A stretch of 10,865 bases of DNA from Nonomuraea candida (GTDB lineage Bacteria; Actinomycetota; Actinomycetes; Streptosporangiales; Streptosporangiaceae), in contig NZ_JOAG01000084.1 of the NCBI RefSeq assembly GCF_000725485.1, positions 1-10,865 on the forward strand, in the 5' to 3' direction. Each line of letters starts with the position of its first letter. Position 1 is the stretch's first letter. Position numbers and translations under genes: made by a program. The notes under the pieces were generated by a model, which was not told the origin of the DNA, did no database searches, and saw only the letters and a list, made by a program, of their open reading frames with translations. Shown piece after piece: positions 1 to 8,300 of this stretch.

Positions 1-97
1 GGGTGTAGCCGCCGGCCAGCCAGTGCACCACGTCCAGGTCGTGGGCGGCCTTCTGCAGCAGCAGCCCGCCGACGTGCGCGCGCTCGGCGTGCCAGTC
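1..97 (-). pseudogene. Gfo/Idh/MocA-family oxidoreductase fragment, cut by left edge
   Basis: Read on the minus strand, 97 down to 2 gives 32 uninterrupted codons containing DWHAERAHVGG, LLLQKAAHDLDVVHW and LAGGYT. This matches the segment just after the Rossmann domain of Gfo/Idh/MocA NAD(P)-dependent sugar or cyclitol dehydrogenases, where a GG...H.xD..xWLxGG pattern is typical. The codon directly before DWH is TAG (98-100). Only about 140 bases separate it from the phytase stop, too few for the missing N-terminal domain of about 120 residues. I see no trace of that domain in the other minus frames. The gene is therefore 5'-truncated, and its 3' part may continue beyond the window. The family call is fairly firm from the motif. 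The substrate cannot be inferred. Confidence 0.6.
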
Positions 98-195
98 CTA
101 TGCTGGGTCGGCGTCGACGGTCGGCGGTCGGGGGGCGCGGGCACGTGCGGGCATACGGCCGCCACCCGCCGGCAGGAGACGGGTGGCGACCGATG

Positions 196-231
196 GACGG
201 GCGGGTGGTGGACGGGCGGGTGGTGGACGGG
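196..231. repeat. 15-bp tandem repeat, about 2.4 copies
   Basis: The unit gacgggcgggtggtg occurs at 196-210 and 211-225, followed by a partial third copy (gacggg). It lies just downstream of the phytase stop codon, in the gap to the oxidoreductase remnant. It may be a replication-slippage product at the junction. No hairpin terminator for the phytase gene is visible in this gap. Confidence 0.7.
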
Positions 232-239
232 GGCGATGG

Positions 240-1514
240 TCAGTCGCGCGGGTCCCAGCCCTCGGTGTCGACGTCGAGGCCGAGCTCGTCGGCGATGTCC
301 TCCCAGTCGGCGAACTTGAAGTTGGTGTTCTCGCGGTCGGGCACCTCGGGCGTGTTGGCGCCGTCGTGAGCGATGAACAGGCCCTCCTCGAAGTCGCCGA
401 GCGGCACGTTCAGCACGGCGGTGCCGTCGCTGTGCTCGGCGCCGTCGATGCCGTTGCCGGCGCCGATCCGGAACTGGCCGAGGTAGGCGTTGCCGGACTC
501 GCGGCGGTAGACGGCGAAGGTGTCGTCGCCCTGGCTGGAGGCCAGCAGGTAGCCCCTGCCGTCGTCGCGGTAGTAGATGGTCAGCCCTTCGGCGTCGGCC
601 GACAGGTGCGCGCCGCCGTAGCCGGGGTCGGCGCCGGGCGTGCACTCCTCGGTCTCGGGGTCGTAGGTGCCGGGAACGCCGAACTCCTTGACCTTGTCGA
701 TGAGGACGGGCGCGCCGGTGAGGTCGGCGCGCATCCGCCAGATGCCGACGTCCTCCTGGGCGGCGTAGAGCACGTCCCGCTGCTGGTCGACGACCATGCC
801 CTCGACCTGGGCCAGCTCGTCCGGCTCCAGGCACGGGGTCCAGGTCGTGCCGTTGGGCAGGGTGAAGGAGGCGGGCAGGTCGATGCTGCGGACCGCCCGG
901 TAGCCGACCTTGCCGCCCGGCGTGGCCACCAGCCTGAACAGGCCGATGGAGGTCTTGTGGCGGCGGCTGACCAGGGCGTAGGTGCCGGTGGAGTCCTTCC
1001 AGACGGTCAGTCCGTACCCGGTCTCCTGCTCGTTGACCTCCGCCTGGGTGGCGTTGAACAGGAACGGCACGGCCGGGTCGGTGACGTCGGTGAGGCGGCC
1101 GTCCTTGATGGCGTAGAAGCGGAGCTGGTCGCGGCCCCGGTCGGAGACGACGGCCAGGTCCTTGCCGGCGAAGCCGTAGGCGGTGTCGACGTTGTTGAAC
1201 CGGCCGTTCTCGTCGTCGGGGCCCGGCGCGGCGGGGGCGTCGAAGTGCTGGAGCAGCCGCCCGCCGAGGTCGTAGACGTTCAGGCCGCCTTCCTTGGCGG
1301 TGGTGACGACGACGCTGTCCTCGTCGTCGTCGGGATCGACCCAGATGGCGGGGTCGTCGCCGTTGGCGTTGCCGCCGGCCTCGTCGTCGAACAAGGCGGG
1401 GGTCTCGGCCTGCGGGTGGATGGAGGCGATGGTGCTGCCGGCGGCGGGCGCGGCTAAGCCGGCCGCCAGCACGGTGGTGAGGGCTGCCAGCAGCAGGGGG
1501 TGGGGGCGGCGCAT
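240..1514 (-). CDS. Secreted beta-propeller phytase (3-phytase, BPP family)
   Basis: This enzyme hydrolyses phytate (myo-inositol hexakisphosphate) to lower inositol phosphates and phosphate. Family members are Ca-dependent six-bladed propellers. The 424-residue product starts with a Sec signal peptide (residues 1 to about 25: MRRP, hydrophobic core, APAAG cleavage region). Family signatures follow in order: DDPAIWVDP (53-61), KEGGLNVYDL (74-83), SDRGRDQLRFYAI (124-136), ETGYGLTVW (164-172), QVEGMVVD (236-243), AQEDVGIW (252-259), DAEGLTIYY (307-315, the acidic Ca/phosphate-site region), SSQGDDTFAVY (326-336) and a C-terminal NFKFADWEDIADELG (398-412). Length and motif order are those of an intact enzyme. 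The ATG at 1514 is supported by GAGGAG four bases upstream. The gene stands alone on its strand with an AT-rich control region upstream. Phosphate control (PhoP) is plausible for the family but not proven here. Confidence 0.95.
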   Translation of the reverse strand: MRRPHPLLLAALTTVLAAGLAAPAAGSTIASIHPQAETPALFDDEAGGNANGDDPAIWVDPDDDEDSVVVTTAKEGGLNVYDLGGRLLQHFDAPAAPGPDDENGRFNNVDTAYGFAGKDLAVVSDRGRDQLRFYAIKDGRLTDVTDPAVPFLFNATQAEVNEQETGYGLTVWKDSTGTYALVSRRHKTSIGLFRLVATPGGKVGYRAVRSIDLPASFTLPNGTTWTPCLEPDELAQVEGMVVDQQRDVLYAAQEDVGIWRMRADLTGAPVLIDKVKEFGVPGTYDPETEECTPGADPGYGGAHLSADAEGLTIYYRDDGRGYLLASSQGDDTFAVYRRESGNAYLGQFRIGAGNGIDGAEHSDGTAVLNVPLGDFEEGLFIAHDGANTPEVPDRENTNFKFADWEDIADELGLDVDTEGWDPRD

Positions 1515-1658
1515 CGTACTCCTCGCGGGGTGGGAACGGGGTCTGGTGGAGCAAGGACATCGTCATGCCGGGGCGTGCGCGGCGCGCTGCTCCTCATCGC
1601 CCGAGGTGCGGCGCGCCGCCCTTGGCCACGGCCGGACGCCGCGGTGGGCTCCACGATG

Positions 1659-1740
1659 AACGCCGTCTTCCGGCGTTGTCAAGACATCCTCATGTCTAGG
1701 TATAGATGTTCTTGTCCGTTCATCTACATGTCAGGACAAA
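1659..1740 (-). promoter_or_regulatory. Dyad-rich control region upstream of the phytase gene
   Basis: This is the first AT-rich patch upstream of the phytase. It holds four inverted repeats: AACGCCG/CGGCGTT (1659-1677, loop TCTTC), AGACAT-CCTC-ATGTCT (1682-1697), TAGATG/CATCTA (1703-1726, 12-nt spacer) and TTGTCC/GGACAA (1712-1739). On the minus strand a perfect TTGACA (1682-1677) could be a -35 box, but the -10 at 16-18 bases is poor. GTTCATCTACA (1718-1728, plus strand) fits the actinomycete PHO-box unit in 10 of 11 positions as I recall that consensus. A second unit at the expected 11-bp register is not convincing. Beyond this patch, 1515-1834 shows no gene that I can support. Confidence 0.45.
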
Positions 1741-1834
1741 TTCTCACCGCAGACCTCCCCCTCATTCAGCCGGAGGGCAGCGCGAAGCGCCGGAAAGGAG
1801 CGCGGGACGGGGACGCCGGGCGGGAGCACGGTGT

Positions 1835-1951
1835 GGCGAACGCCCCTTCCTCCACGTGGCCGAGACCAACACCGGCGCGATCGCCCTCTACGAGCGGCTC
1901 GGCTTCCAGACCCGCAGGCCCGTCACCTTCCGCGGCTTCCGCATCCCGTGA
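1835..1951 (+). pseudogene. GNAT N-acetyltransferase remnant (C-terminal FR47-like part)
   Basis: In one plus frame, 38 codons read GERPFLHVAETNTGAIALYE, then RLGFQTRRPVTFRGFRIP, then TGA at 1949-1951. The pattern PFLHV..xN..A..LYE.LGF is the last acetyl-CoA-binding strand and helix region (motif B, FR47-like) of GNAT acetyltransferases. The upstream part of the frame has no GNAT motif A (RGxGxG/A), and the other two frames do not supply it either. About two thirds of the gene is therefore missing. An open frame reaches back to an ATG at 1706, but that sequence is arginine-rich and unlike a GNAT. The 3' end of this remnant lies inside a 26-bp tandem array. Confidence 0.7.
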
Positions 1952-2022
1952 CCTTCCGGGCTTTCCGCGCCCCGTGACCTTGCGGGGGTTCCGCATCCCG
2001 TGACCTTGCGGGCGTGCCGTGC
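1919..2022. repeat. 26-bp tandem repeat, four copies, grown from the GNAT 3' end
   Basis: Copies lie at 1919-1944, 1945-1970, 1971-1996 and 1997-2022. All share cccgt(g/c)acctt(c/g)cg at their start, and three end in ttccgc plus two bases (cat or cgc). The first copy is coding sequence for PVTFRGFRI of the acetyltransferase remnant, and its stop codon falls at the start of copy 2. Because 26 is not a multiple of three, later copies are out of frame. Slippage duplication of the gene's 3' end is the simplest origin. Confidence 0.8.
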
Positions 2023-2128
2023 GCCGTGGCCGCCGCCGCTCAGGTGCGGTTGCCCCCGGTCGGCGGGCCCGGCCTGTCTCACCCGCACGGCATGCTGTCC
2101 TTGATCATCAGCTGACGAAGGGACGACC

Positions 2129-2601
2129 ATGGCACGCCTGCTCCGCCGCATCGACGATGAGTTGTACGTGGAGTACGGACAGATCGCCCTGGCGGGCACC
2201 GACCTCCCCCCGATCACCAGCCCCGAGGGCTACCACTTCATCGCCGCGATCCCCGGGTCCACGAGCCGCCGGCGTCCGGCGGCTCGGCGTCCCACGCCTC
2301 CATGCCCTACCAGCAGCGCAGTGCCGAACGCCTGCACCTCGGCAGCTCCCGCCGCATGTGGCGGTGGGAGGACGACATCGTCGACGGCCTGCCGTCCGAC
2401 GGGAGCCTGGTGGTGGACCGGCGGGTGCACGCCCGCGACCCCTACACCCGGCAGATCTTCGCCTCGGGCATCGTCACGATCCTCCGCCTCGAACGCCACG
2501 ACGGCCGCGCGAACCGGTACGTCGTGCGGGACGCGGAGCCGCACGAGGCCGCCCGCGTCCTGTGCGCCGAGGCGACGTGGCTGGAGCCCGACCCTCGATG
2601 A
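2129..2601 (+). pseudogene. Unrecognised conserved-looking protein, one frameshift
   Basis: An ATG at 2129 with GAAGGGA a few bases upstream opens MARLLRRIDDELYVEYGQ and continues through SPEGYHFIAAIPGS. The frame then turns into arginine- and proline-rich noise near 2260. From about 2265 the neighbouring frame takes over (ASGGSASHASMPYQQRSAE, later MWRWEDDIVDGLPSDGSL and FASGIVTILRLERHDGR) and ends at TGA 2599-2601. Both halves have strong G/C third positions. Joining them gives a protein of roughly 157 residues. The shift equals one lost base (or two gained) near CCCCGGGTCC (2250-2259). It may be a real mutation, a sequencing error or, less likely, a programmed -1 shift. I do not recognise the family: no signal peptide or membrane segment is visible, and the second half looks like a cytosolic mixed alpha/beta domain. 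Confidence 0.6.
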
Positions 2602-2615
2602 CCCCCGGCACGGGC

Positions 2616-2628
2616 GTGAAAGTTTCAC
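2616..2628. promoter_or_regulatory. GTGAAA-G-TTTCAC palindrome, operator candidate
   Basis: A perfect 13-bp palindrome with core GAAAGTTTC lies between the frameshifted gene and the rhamnogalacturonan lyase promoter. It resembles, from memory, the CGAAANTTTCG elements reported upstream of streptomycete xylanase genes. A sister site (GAAACTTTC) lies at 10529-10537. It is about 130 bases upstream of the putative -35 box, so any action on the lyase would be from a distance. Confidence 0.45.
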
Positions 2629-2760
2629 CTTTTCCCGCCCGTTCCGTCGCGCCCCCGAGGCGCCGTGGCCGCCCGGGTGCCGGCCATGACCAGCCGCCGA
2701 GCGGCCATCCGGCCCTGGCGGCCGGTGCGATAAAGCGTATCCCATCAATGACCGTCTCTC

Positions 2761-2824
2761 TTGACAGAGATCACCCTCCATGCTGCGATAACCCAACAGT
2801 AAACGGTTAAATAACAGGCCGTTT
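2761..2824 (+). promoter_or_regulatory. Putative lyase promoter with LacI-type operator
   Basis: TTGACA (2761-2766) is a perfect -35 hexamer, followed after 17 bases by TGCGAT (2784-2789), a moderate -10. TCTCT-TGAC-AGAGA (2757-2770) forms a dyad over the -35. Just downstream, TAAACGGTTA (2800-2809) is a near-palindrome with central CG, the hallmark of LacI-family operators. AAACGG/CCGTTT (2801-2824) forms a wider dyad over the same place. Position at or just after the start of transcription fits repression. The rest of 2602-2955 is a long leader with no gene that I can support. Confidence 0.5.
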
Positions 2825-2955
2825 CGCCGGCGTTACGTCCATCCGGGGGAGCCCCATGGCGGTGATGTCCCCACCCGACCCCACCCCGAGGCGAGCCGCC
2901 CCTCCCACCGCGGCGGCCCTCGCGCACCCCAAGATCGGCCCTTCGAGGAGGTTCA

Positions 2956-5184
2956 GTGAGACGGCTCACGAGAGTCTCGGTCGCCACGGCGCTGACGGCC
3001 GTGCTGGCCGGCGCCACGGCGGTGTTCGCGCTCACCGCGAACGCCGCGACCACCCGTCACGAGGCGGAGAGCCCGCCCGCCGTCTGTGACGGGAGCATCG
3101 GCTCCAACCACTCCGGCTTCTCCGGGACGGGATTCTGCGACGTCCGCGGCGGCGCCGGAGCCTCCGTCCAGTTCACGGTCGACGCGCCGGCCCGGGGCAG
3201 CGCGACCGTGGACATCAGGTACGCCAACGGCGGCGCCGGCGACCGCCCGGCGGACATCAGCGTCAACGGCACGACCACGCAGCGGGCGGTCGCGTTCGGC
3301 GGCACCGGCGCGTGGAACACCTGGGCCACCAGGACGGTCACCGTGCCGCTGAACGCGGGCGGCAACACCGTCCGGCTCGCCGCCACCACCGAGGCCGGGC
3401 TGGCCAACATCGACCGCATCGACGTCACGACCGGCGCCACGCCGCAGCCCGGCGCCCGCCGGATGGAGAACCTGGGCCGCGGCGTCGTCGCCGTCCGCTC
3501 CGGCGCCGGTGAGGTGCTGGTGAGCTGGCGGCTGCTGGGCCTGGACCCGGACGGCATCGGCTTCAACGTCTACCGCTCCACCGCCGGCGGCGCCGAGGTC
3601 AGGCTGAACTCCGCCGTCCTGACCGGCGGGACCAACTTCGCCGACCGGACCGCCGACCTGACCCGGTCCAACAGCTACCGCGTGCGGCCGGTGATCGGCG
3701 GGGCCGAGCAGGCGCCCAGCGCGGCGTTCACGCTGGGCGCGAACCACGCCGTCGAACCCGTGGTCCGCATGCCGCTGCGGCCCGGCGGCGCGGTCAAGTT
3801 CGTCTGGGCCGGCGACCTGGACGGCGACGGCGAATACGATTACGTCCTGGACCGGCAGACCTCACCGCAGAAGCTGGAGGCCTACCGGCGCGACGGGCGC
3901 TTCCTGTGGCAGGTCGACATGGGGCCCAACAGCACCGACCAGGACAACATCGAGGGCGGCTCCGCCACGATCAACGTGGGGCACAACGACGGCGTCACCG
4001 TCTACGACTTCGACGGCGACGGCCGCGCCGAGGTGGCGGTGCGCATCGCCGACGGCGTGCGCTTCGGCGACGGAACCACGTTCACCGACAGCGACGACAA
4101 CCGCCAGCACATCGCCATCCTCGACGGCATGACCGGAGCGCCCCGCGCCACGGCGCCGGTGCCGACCGACTATCTGGCCGACGGCCCGATGTACGCCCGC
4201 TTCGGCGTGGGCCACCTGGACGGCGTCACGCCCAGCCTGGTGGCGTTCATGAAGAACCGCATCGGCAACGGCGACTTCAACCTCATGATGGCCGCCTGGA
4301 AATTCGACGGCGGCAGCCTGACCCGGCAGTGGAAGTGGCTGCGCGGCGACCGGAACGCGCCCGACGGGCACAACACCCGCATCATCGACGTGGACGGCGA
4401 CGGCAAGGACGAGATCGCCGAGATCGGGTTCGTGCTCAACGGCGACGGCACCCTGCGCTACTCGCTCGGCCCGGCCGGCATCGTGCACGGCGACCGCTTC
4501 CACATCACCGACATCGACCCCGCCAGGCCCGGCCTGGAGGGCTACGGGGTGCAGCAGAGCAACCCCAGCGGCCTGCGCGAGTACTACTACGACGCCCGCG
4601 ACGGCTCGATCATCTGGCGGCACGTCGAGCCCGGCACCGCCGACGTGGGCCGCGGCATGGCCGGCGACATCGACCCGCGCTTCCCCGGCATGGAGGTCTG
4701 GTCCTTCTCCGGCCTCTACAACGCGGCCACCAACCGGCTGACCGAGCCCGACACCTCGCTGCGGCCCTGGCCTCAGATGGGCCTGTGGTGGGACGGCGAC
4801 CTGACGATGGAGCTGCTCAACGACGGCAAGTTCGAGAAGTGGAACCCGGCCGCCCCCACGCCGACCAACCGGGTGCCGCGCCTGCTGAGCATCTCGGCGT
4901 ACGGGGCCGTCAGCGCGGCCCAGGGCGTGAACCCCACGCTCGTCGGCGACCTGTTCGGCGACTGGCGCGAGGAGGTCGTCTACACCAGCGCCGGCTTCGA
5001 CGAGCTGATCATCTTCACCACCGACCGGCCCACCGGCACCAGGCTGTACACGCTGGCGCACAACCCCGCCTACCGCAACGCCATGACGCTCAAGGGGTAC
5101 ATGCAGTCCCACCACCCCGACTACTTCCTCGGCGCCGGCATGGCCCGGCCGCCCCGGCCCGCCATCACCTACGCGGGAAACTGA
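2956..5184 (+). CDS. Secreted rhamnogalacturonan lyase, PL11 family, with CBM35-like module
   Basis: The enzyme cleaves the rhamnogalacturonan-I backbone of pectin by beta-elimination outside the cell. The 742-residue product begins with a Sec signal peptide (1-30, cleavage after TANA). A CBM35-like beta-sandwich follows (about 35-158: HEAES at 35-39, C44 and C61, GLANIDRIDV at 148-157). Such modules bind uronic or unsaturated galacturonic ends in known members. Next is the family's Fn3-like domain (about 168-255, from RRMENLGRGVVAV) and the propeller catalytic domain to the end. The propeller carries Ca-binding DxDxDG loops at 287 (DLDGDGEYD), 351 (DFDGDGRAE) and 478 (DVDGDGKDE), plus GDLFGDWREEVV near 664. 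Start is GTG at 2956 with GAGGAGG four bases upstream. Endo or exo action cannot be decided by eye. It appears monocistronic and ends at a strong hairpin. Confidence 0.94.
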   Translation: MRRLTRVSVATALTAVLAGATAVFALTANAATTRHEAESPPAVCDGSIGSNHSGFSGTGFCDVRGGAGASVQFTVDAPARGSATVDIRYANGGAGDRPADISVNGTTTQRAVAFGGTGAWNTWATRTVTVPLNAGGNTVRLAATTEAGLANIDRIDVTTGATPQPGARRMENLGRGVVAVRSGAGEVLVSWRLLGLDPDGIGFNVYRSTAGGAEVRLNSAVLTGGTNFADRTADLTRSNSYRVRPVIGGAEQAPSAAFTLGANHAVEPVVRMPLRPGGAVKFVWAGDLDGDGEYDYVLDRQTSPQKLEAYRRDGRFLWQVDMGPNSTDQDNIEGGSATINVGHNDGVTVYDFDGDGRAEVAVRIADGVRFGDGTTFTDSDDNRQHIAILDGMTGAPRATAPVPTDYLADGPMYARFGVGHLDGVTPSLVAFMKNRIGNGDFNLMMAAWKFDGGSLTRQWKWLRGDRNAPDGHNTRIIDVDGDGKDEIAEIGFVLNGDGTLRYSLGPAGIVHGDRFHITDIDPARPGLEGYGVQQSNPSGLREYYYDARDGSIIWRHVEPGTADVGRGMAGDIDPRFPGMEVWSFSGLYNAATNRLTEPDTSLRPWPQMGLWWDGDLTMELLNDGKFEKWNPAAPTPTNRVPRLLSISAYGAVSAAQGVNPTLVGDLFGDWREEVVYTSAGFDELIIFTTDRPTGTRLYTLAHNPAYRNAMTLKGYMQSHHPDYFLGAGMARPPRPAITYAGN

Positions 5185-5247
5185 GCCCGTCTTCCGCACC
5201 CGATGTTAAAACGGTTACTCCCCAGGTCCGGGGCCGGGCCTGAGGGA

Positions 5248-5288
5248 GACCCGCCCGTTCCCGTACGGTCACCGGGAACGGGCGGGTC
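5248..5288. terminator. Bidirectional hairpin terminator between convergent genes
   Basis: Arms gacccgcccgttcccg (5248-5263) and cgggaacgggcgggtc (5273-5288) pair perfectly over 16 bp around a 9-nt loop. There is no U-tract on either side, as is common in actinomycetes. It lies between the lyase stop (5184) and the STAND gene stop (5309), and can serve both. Confidence 0.85.
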
Positions 5289-5308
5289 GTCCGCGTCAGG
5301 TGGTCCAA

Positions 5309-8300
5309 TCACCGGCACGGCGGGTCGTAGGCGACGTCCGCGCCGACGTGGCGCTGCCAGGCCTGCCGGGTGAACGACGTCCCGGTGAGCGCGCAGACGC
5401 GCCGGACGGCCCGCTCGGGCCGCAGGTCCCACAGCCACGCGTCGCCGTTGGAGGACGCGCTGGCCAGCCGCAGCCCGTCCGGGCCGAACACCGTACGGCT
5501 GATCGCGCTCCCGCGCACCACCAGCGGCTGACCGGCGGGGCGGGCCGCGCCGGGGCGGGTCACGTCCCACAGGCGCACGGCGTGGTCCGCGCCGGCGCTG
5601 GCCAGCCTCCTGCCGTCCGGGCTGAACGCCACCGACACGGCGGCGCCGGTGTGCGCGGGCGGGACCGGCGCGTGGGCCCTGGCCCGGCCAGGATCGCGCA
5701 CGTCCCACAACCGCACCGTGCGGTCGTTGCCCGCGCTGGCCAGCGTCGCCCCGTCCGGGCTGAACGCCACCGCCCACACCACGCTGCCGTGCCCGGCCAG
5801 CGGCCGCCCGCGCAGGACGGGCCGGCCGGGGTCGCGCACGTCCCACAACCGCACCACCCCGGCCTCGCCCGCCGCCGCGAGCGTCGCGCCGTCCGGGCTG
5901 AACGCGACGGAATAGACGCCCGCGCCCTCGGAGAGCGGGCCGCCCCGGGGCGCGGGCCGGTCGGGGTCGGTCACGTCCCACAGACGGATCGTCCGGTCCT
6001 CGCCCGCGCTGGCCAGGGTCCTGCCGTCGGGGCTGAACGCCACCGAGAGCAGGTAGGAGGTGTGGCCGGTGAGCGGCCGCCCGCGCAGGACGGGGCGGCC
6101 GGGGTCGGTCACGTCCCACAGGCGGACCGCGCGGTCCTCGCCGGCGGAGGCGAGCGTGCGGCCGTCGGGGCTGAACGCCAGCGCGGTCACCGCGTCGGCG
6201 TGCCCGGTGAGCGGGCGGCCCCGGGGCGCGGGCCGGTCGGGGTCGCGCACGTTCCACAGCCGTACCGTGCGGTCCTTGCCGCCGCTGGCCAGCGTCGCGC
6301 CGTCGGGGGAGAGCGCCACCGTCCAGACCGCGCCGGTGTGGCCCGCGAGCCGGCCGGACGGAAGCTGCCACAGGCGTACGGAACGGTCGTCGCCGGCGCT
6401 GGCCAGCGCGGTCCCGTCCGGGCTGAACGCCAGCCCCCAGACGGTGTCGGCGTGCCCGGTCAGCGGCCGGCCGCGCAGGCGGGGGAGGTCGGGGTCGGTG
6501 ACGTCCCAGACGCGGACGGCCTGGTCGGCGCCGGCGCTGGCCAGCGTCCTGCCGTCGGGGGCGAACGCCACCGCCAGGACCGAGCCCGTGTGGCCGTCCA
6601 GCGGCCGGCCCCGCTGGGACGGGCGGTCCGGGTCGCGCACGTCCCACAGCCGCACCGAGGCGTCCATGCCGCCGCTGGCCAGCGTGACGCCGTCCGGGCT
6701 GAACGCCACCGCGGCGACCGTGTCGCTGTGCTCGGTCAGCGGCTTGCCGCGCAGGGCGGGCCGGCGGGGGTCGCGCACGTCCCACAGCCGGATGAGCGTG
6801 TCGCTGCCGCCGCTGGCCAGCGTCTTGCCGTCCGGGCTGAAGGCAACGCCGGTCACCTGCCTTCCGCCGTGCGCCGCGATCGGCCGGCCGAGCGGGGCGG
6901 GCCCGCCCGGGGCGGCCAGGTTCCACATCCGGATGACGCCGTCGCCGTCGCCGCTGGCCAGCGTACGGCCGTCCGGGCTGAACGCCAGCCCGAAGACGAA
7001 CGCCCGGTGGCCGGTCAGGGGAGCGCCGCGGGCGGCCGGGCGGTCCGGGTCGCCGACCTGCCACAGCCGCACGGTCCGGTCCGCGCCGGTGCTGGCCAGC
7101 GTCTTGCCGTCCGGGCTGAACGCCACGTCGGCGACGGCACCGGCATGCCCCTGCAGCGGCCGTCCCCGCGGGACGGCGCGGCCGGGGGCCTCCACGTTCC
7201 ACAGCCGGATGGCGCCGTCGGCGCCGCCGCTGGCCAGCGTACGGCCGTCCGGGCCGTAGGCCACGGCGTTCACCTCGGCCCGCTGCCCGGTCAGGGCGAG
7301 CGGCAGCGGCACCTGCCGCGTGTTGATCAGGCGCGTGTACGTCTCGTCCGCGGGCCGGCCGGCCGGCCGCCGCCGGTCGGCCAGCAGGGTGAGCTGGGCG
7401 GACAGCGCCGTGTCGGTGTCGGCGGTGCGGTCGGCCTCCGACAGCAGCCGCTGGTAGACGGCGGTGTCACGCTGGTGCAGCGCCTCCCGCTGCTGGCCGA
7501 AGGCGAACACCGCGGCCGTGGAGGCGAGCAGGGCCAGCGCCGCCAGCGCGGCGGTGACGGTGGTGCGCCGCCGCTGCGTACGCCGGCGCTGCCAGATCGC
7601 GGCGGCGAGGAACGCCCGGGCGGCGGGGCTGAGCTCGTCCCGGGAGCGGCCCGGATCGGCCTCGGCCCAGGCGCGGGCGGCGTCCAGGCGGCTGCCCCGG
7701 TACAGCAGCGCGGTGTCGCGGCCGGTCCGGCTCCACGCGGCGGCGGCCTCCTCCAGGTCCTGGTGCAGCAGCCGGCCGGCCCGGTCGTCGCCGAGCCAGC
7801 CGCGCAGCCGGGGCCAGCCGCGCAGCAGCGCCTCATGCGTGATCAGCACGGTGCCGTCGTCCTGGGTCAGCATCCTGGCCCGGGTGAAGGCGTCCAGCGC
7901 GGTCGCGGCGGCGGCGGGATCGGCGGCGGCCTCGATCAGCTCCGCCCGGGGGAGCCGGCGCCTGGTGTCCTGCGTGCCGTCGCCGATCCTGACCAGGCGC
8001 AGGAACAACGGGCGCGCGGCCTCCTTGGCCTCCGGCGGCAGGTTGGTGTAGACGTCGTCGGCGGTGCGGGCGATCGCGCGGTGGATGGTGCCGGTGTCGC
8101 GATAGCCCTGTACGGTCATGGCCGCGCCCCGGTGCTGCAGCCACGTGGCGCGCAGGGCGTGGGCGAGCAGCGGCAGCCGGCCCGGCTCGTACCCGCCCCG
8201 GTCGTCCGGGTCCGCCCGGAGCCCGCCATCGATCTCCCGGCCCTGGTCCGGCCCGGGCCCGCCGCCGGTCTCCCGCCTGGGCGGGCCCTCGATCTCCCGG

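Noticed and set aside
183..1457. A 424-codon plus-strand frame opposite the phytase
   Set aside because: It is an antisense shadow of the phytase gene, rich in Val, Ala and Gly with no recognisable domain; the phytase frame carries all family motifs.
2856..3089. Small ORF with GGGGGAG before its ATG, overlapping the lyase start
   Set aside because: It runs more than 130 bases into the lyase coding sequence in another frame, becomes arginine-rich there and resembles no protein. The lyase GTG has its own excellent ribosome site.
5169..7202. A 677-codon minus-strand frame parallel to the WD40 array
   Set aside because: It is an arginine- and proline-rich out-of-frame reading of the same repeats; the in-frame reading gives clean WD40 blades.
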